A stretch of DNA of 64,000 nucleotides from Diplonema papillatum (taxonomy: Eukaryota > Euglenozoa > Diplonemea > Diplonemida > Diplonemidae), in contig JAPJBO010000107.1 of the NCBI GenBank assembly GCA_030068145.1, forward strand, positions 310,001 to 374,000, in the 5' to 3' direction. The notes under the pieces were generated by a model. The model had not been told where the DNA came from. It worked only from the letters and a program-made list of their open reading frames with translations, and did not search any database. Position numbers and translations under genes: made by a program. How positions within the stretch are numbered: the first letter of the stretch is position 1; each line of letters opens with the position of its first letter. Of this stretch, positions 61,306-64,000 are shown in pieces.

Positions 61306-62807
61306 GGAACAGGGACCCGTTGGACCTGGGTCGGTTTGTCCGGCAGCAGCACTCGCTGTTCAAGCGGGCAACGGCTCGTCGGGATTCGCGGTTGCAAGCA
61401 CGTCATGCGCATGAGCTGGAAGCTCACGGCATAGCTCGGAGGGCGCGTGGGCCTGGAAGTTCAGTGAACGTGCCATTCACGGTCATCGAAGAGAAGGAGG
61501 GTGCATTGCGACAGCGGTTCATTCTGTGGACGTTCGAAGCGAACAACGCGATTGAGGCCGACGGATACAAGGCGTCGGTACCGCTGGAGCACGTCAGCAA
61601 ATACCTGTCAGCGGTGCACGCGGAATGCGGATCCACGCGTGACTTTCGCTGCGGGTTCTACGGTGTTGCGATTCCGCACAGCGCGCGTGGCTCGTTTCGG
61701 TTCAGAGATGACGCCGATGAATGGTGGGAGCTCACTCGGTTGCCGATGGGCCACACCTGTGCACCCGAGTTAATGCACACGTTGACGTCGACCGTTGCCG
61801 GGCACCCCGATTTCGTCAAGCAGGAACACGCAGTGCCGTCGACGCTCACAGTGCACACTTGGGTCGACAACATTCGGTACGCCGGATCGCGCAAGGAGGT
61901 TCTCGAAGCGACTCGGATTGTCGACGATTTGGCGGCACAGGCGAAGGTGACGTGGAAGCAAGCGGACACCCGGACAGCGAGCTCGAGATACGAGTTCATC
62001 GGGGTGGACTGGGACCACTCGAAGAACAAGGTGGGCATATCGGCGAAGCTGGCCAAGAAGCTCGCACGGGACGTGGAAGAAGTGCGCACGGGCGCGATGT
62101 CTGCTTCGGGATTGGAGACGCTCGGAGGGCGGTTGCTGCATGCGTCAGCGATCGTCGGCGTTTTTGTGGGCGAGTATTACTTCGCTCTGAAGTTCCTTCG
62201 GCGCTTGACGAACGCCCTCAATCGGGGGGAGAAGGCGGTCGATCAGACGATTCGTCTTTCCGGCGGTGTGCAGCGGTTGCTTGAAATGTGGATTCGAGCC
62301 GTTCTCGGGAGCCGTAGCATGCCGGTGGAGGCTAGAGTGCCAGCGTTGACCGTTTTCGTTGACGCGAGTCTAGATGGATGGGGCGGCGTCGTCGTAAACG
62401 TCGCTACGAACGCGATCGAAGTGTTGGGTTCGAGATGGTCGCGGAAGGAAAAGAGGCTCCATATCAACGAGTTGGAGGCCCTGGCGTTCGAGCGTTGCGT
62501 GGCGTCGGTGACGTCGGCGCACGAGGGCGGTGCAGTGACGGTGGTCGTGGACAACACGACGGTACAAGGTGTTGCCCGTAAGGGTTCATGTCTGCGGTCG
62601 CAAGTCTTAAATGACGCAGTCGTGAAGGGGCTCGCGCATCTGCGCGGGCTGAACATCTCAGTCTCTGTTCGCTGGGTAAAGAGTGCGGGGAATCCCGCCG
62701 ACCTGCCGTCGCGGGTCCCGGTGTCGGCTTTGACCGATGCGAATTTGGCCGACATGGCACTTGCGGTAAGGAGTTTTCTTACTGGCGATATGGGTCTGGT
62801 GGTGTGA
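61290..62807 (+). CDS. Reverse transcriptase and RNase H, downstream of the recombinase
   Basis: Frame +2 relative to the recombinase, with a slight overlap at its stop. The same frame is open upstream to 59886, but that part is a shadow. RT blocks: ALRQRFILWTFEANNAIEAD, RCGFYGVAIPHSARGSFRF, LTRLPMGHTCAPELMHTL. The catalytic box is TWVDNIRYAG, with D-N instead of D-D. RNase H is complete: VFVDASLDGWGG, HINELEALAFERC, VVVDNTTVQG, GNPADLPSR. Stop at 62807. Translation needs reinitiation or a frameshift at the overlap. Confidence 0.85.
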   Translation, partial: HCVSVRNRDPLDLGRFVRQQHSLFKRATARRDSRLQARHAHELEAHGIARRARGPGSSVNVPFTVIEEKEGALRQRFILWTFEANNAIEADGYKASVPLEHVSKYLSAVHAECGSTRDFRCGFYGVAIPHSARGSFRFRDDADEWWELTRLPMGHTCAPELMHTLTSTVAGHPDFVKQEHAVPSTLTVHTWVDNIRYAGSRKEVLEATRIVDDLAAQAKVTWKQADTRTASSRYEFIGVDWDHSKNKVGISAKLAKKLARDVEEVRTGAMSASGLETLGGRLLHASAIVGVFVGEYYFALKFLRRLTNALNRGEKAVDQTIRLSGGVQRLLEMWIRAVLGSRSMPVEARVPALTVFVDASLDGWGGVVVNVATNAIEVLGSRWSRKEKRLHINELEALAFERCVASVTSAHEGGAVTVVVDNTTVQGVARKGSCLRSQVLNDAVVKGLAHLRGLNISVSVRWVKSAGNPADLPSRVPVSALTDANLADMALAVRSFLTGDMGLVV

Positions 62808-63021
62808 CTTCCTGGGCTAGCCTGTTCACTCACAAAATCAGTGGCTACCTCAGGGGGTTACCCCATCGTACGTGAAACCCTGTTTCTTCTTCCCCTTTCT
62901 TTGTTGCAATGAGTGGATTTCAGAAGCATTCTGAGAAATGCAACGATCAAGTGAAGCGCACGCGAAGCGCAGTAGCGCAGTTCATGATGAACTCAGCAAG
63001 TGAAGCGCCAAGGCATTCCAC
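62808..63021. other. 3' flank of the retroelement
   Basis: No poly-A and no LTR. Nothing recognised that pairs with the 5' side. Confidence 0.5.
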
Positions 63022-63319
63022 ACCGTGTACAGACCGTGTACACACCGTGTACACACCGTGTACACACCGTGTACACACCGTGTACACACCGTGTACAGAC
63101 CGTGTACAGACCGTGTACAGACCGTGTACAGACCGTGTACAGACCGTGTACAGACCGTGTACACACCGTGTACACACCGTGTACACACCGTGTACAGACC
63201 GTGTACACACCGTGTACACACCGTGTACAGACCGTGTACACACCGTGTACAGACCGTGTACAGACCGTGTACAGACCGTGTACAGACCGTGTACAGACCG
63301 TGTACACACCGTGTACACA
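63022..63319 (+). repeat. 11-bp satellite ACCGTGTACA(G/C), ~27 units
   Basis: Perfect 11-bp period with a single variable last base. Each junction contains TGTACA, and C-type junctions give GTGTACAC. G- and C-type units come in blocks. Open in all frames on both strands, so the apparent ORFs are artefacts. Confidence 0.97.
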
Positions 63320-63829
63320 TCAATCCATGAGGTTTAGTGGTCAAAAAATGCCCTGCTGTTGACCGACTGACCCTGCTGTTGACACAGTCACAGGCCGAGG
63401 TCTGCACAGTTTGCGTCAGTTCAAGAGCTCTCTGCGGTCATGTGAGCTGGGTTTCTCACAAAAGTTGCAGCATTCCGGCTGGTCCTGCTGCACAGTCTCT
63501 GAACGCTTCTGGAGTCCAAAATGCACCCGGATACATCTATTGGTGGCAACATGACCCGCAAGATGGTATGCTTGGCTGAAATTCAGCTCGGAGTCGCACT
63601 TTATTGTCGCCGGCGGCTGAATGGAGAGAATTGTGCAAAGTGTCCACACTTTGTCCACACTTTCAAACCCTAAAAAAGAGATTTTGCGACCAAACGCGGG
63701 CGGTAGGAGGCTATTTGATGCAGTTTTCGGTATTTCTTTGGTGTGAAGGCGCCGGTATATCAGTCAACAGACTTTGCCGCCAGAGCTCGAAGAAGAAGAA
63801 GAAAAAGGCCGCTCCTCTTCTGGACCAGG
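63320..63829. other. Intergenic, nothing recognised
   Basis: Short duplications only (GACTGACCCTGCTGTTGAC-type near 63348..63382; GTGTCCACACTTTGTCCACAC near 63639). Confidence 0.5.
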
Positions 63830-63997
63830 AACGTGACGGCCAACCGCAGCTTGCAAAGCTTGAGTCGGAGGCAGCACAGTGCCACAACCCCGTCCGCTCT
63901 GCCCTGTGGCTGACCGTCTCAACGAGCTTGTGTTCAGCGCGAGCGCCAAGCCCCTAGGTGCGCCACGCCTTGATGCTTTAGTTTGGGAAATCGGTAG
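63830..63997 (+). repeat. Dispersed family 3 copy, longest
   Basis: Runs from CGTGACGGCCAACCGCAGC through CCCCGTCCGCTCTGCCCTGT to GATGCTTTAGTTTGGGAA. Serves as the reference for the copies at 15.0, 24.4 and 51.3 kb. Confidence 0.8.
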
Positions 63998-64000
63998 CCA

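Noticed and set aside
63022..63319. CRISPR array
   Set aside because: Contiguous 11-bp units without spacers; eukaryotic context.
62947..63407. Long Cys/Tyr/Val/Thr-rich ORFs on both strands
   Set aside because: Translation of the 11-bp satellite, open in every frame.

Overview
The window is nuclear DNA of a GC-rich, intron-bearing single-celled eukaryote. Several genes splice with GT-AG introns of 0.5-1.9 kb whose phases I could match. A flagellar-type gene, a PTB/hnRNP-L-type RNA-binding gene, an MLO-like membrane protein carrying a B-box, and dense retroelement and hAT debris all fit a protist or alga. Nearly all supported host genes lie on the minus strand, as in unidirectional gene arrays. 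An alveolate such as a chromerid or dinoflagellate relative is my best guess. That is inference; no single marker proves it.

Layout. 1-6.4 kb: 3' part of a large ankyrin-repeat gene (four exons resolved, gene runs off the left edge). 8.1-10.6 kb: single-exon MLO-like protein with a C-terminal B-box, followed by decayed tandem copies of its own 3' end. 11.7-14.4 kb: two-exon gene resembling CFAP119/CCDC189. 15.3-16.4 kb: small membrane protein, again with a decayed 3' copy. 16.6-24.1 kb: transposon block with inverted-repeat ends, a hAT transposase C-terminal half and a gag-RT-RNase H ORF. 24-29.5 kb: gene-poor, with minisatellites. 29.6-38.0 kb: exons of a PTB-like RRM gene, interrupted by a tyrosine-recombinase retroelement (30.2-33.8 kb) and a 650-bp hAT MITE with target duplication (35.4-36.1 kb). 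38.4-44 kb: small genes, including a zinc-binding/coiled-coil gene with 3' tandem copies. 44.3-51.5 kb: repeat district with a telomere-like G-rich array, a second hAT-type MITE and a 1.47-kb long-inverted-repeat element holding one 114-codon ORF. 52.0-53.6 kb: unknown 520-residue ORF, probably the last exon of a gene. 54.4-56.0 kb: hAT transposase N-terminal half. 57-62.8 kb: RNase H fragment, a 0.8-kb tandem array, and a retroelement with gag, tyrosine recombinase and RT/RNase H in that order. 63.0-63.3 kb: 11-bp satellite.

Most notable: (i) three unrelated minus-strand genes each carry diverged direct copies of their own terminal coding segment just beyond the stop codon; (ii) two retroelements place the tyrosine recombinase before the RT (VIPER-like order), and one has gag and recombinase in one frame separated by a single UGA-C stop; (iii) a long-inverted-repeat element with a lone small ORF of unknown function.
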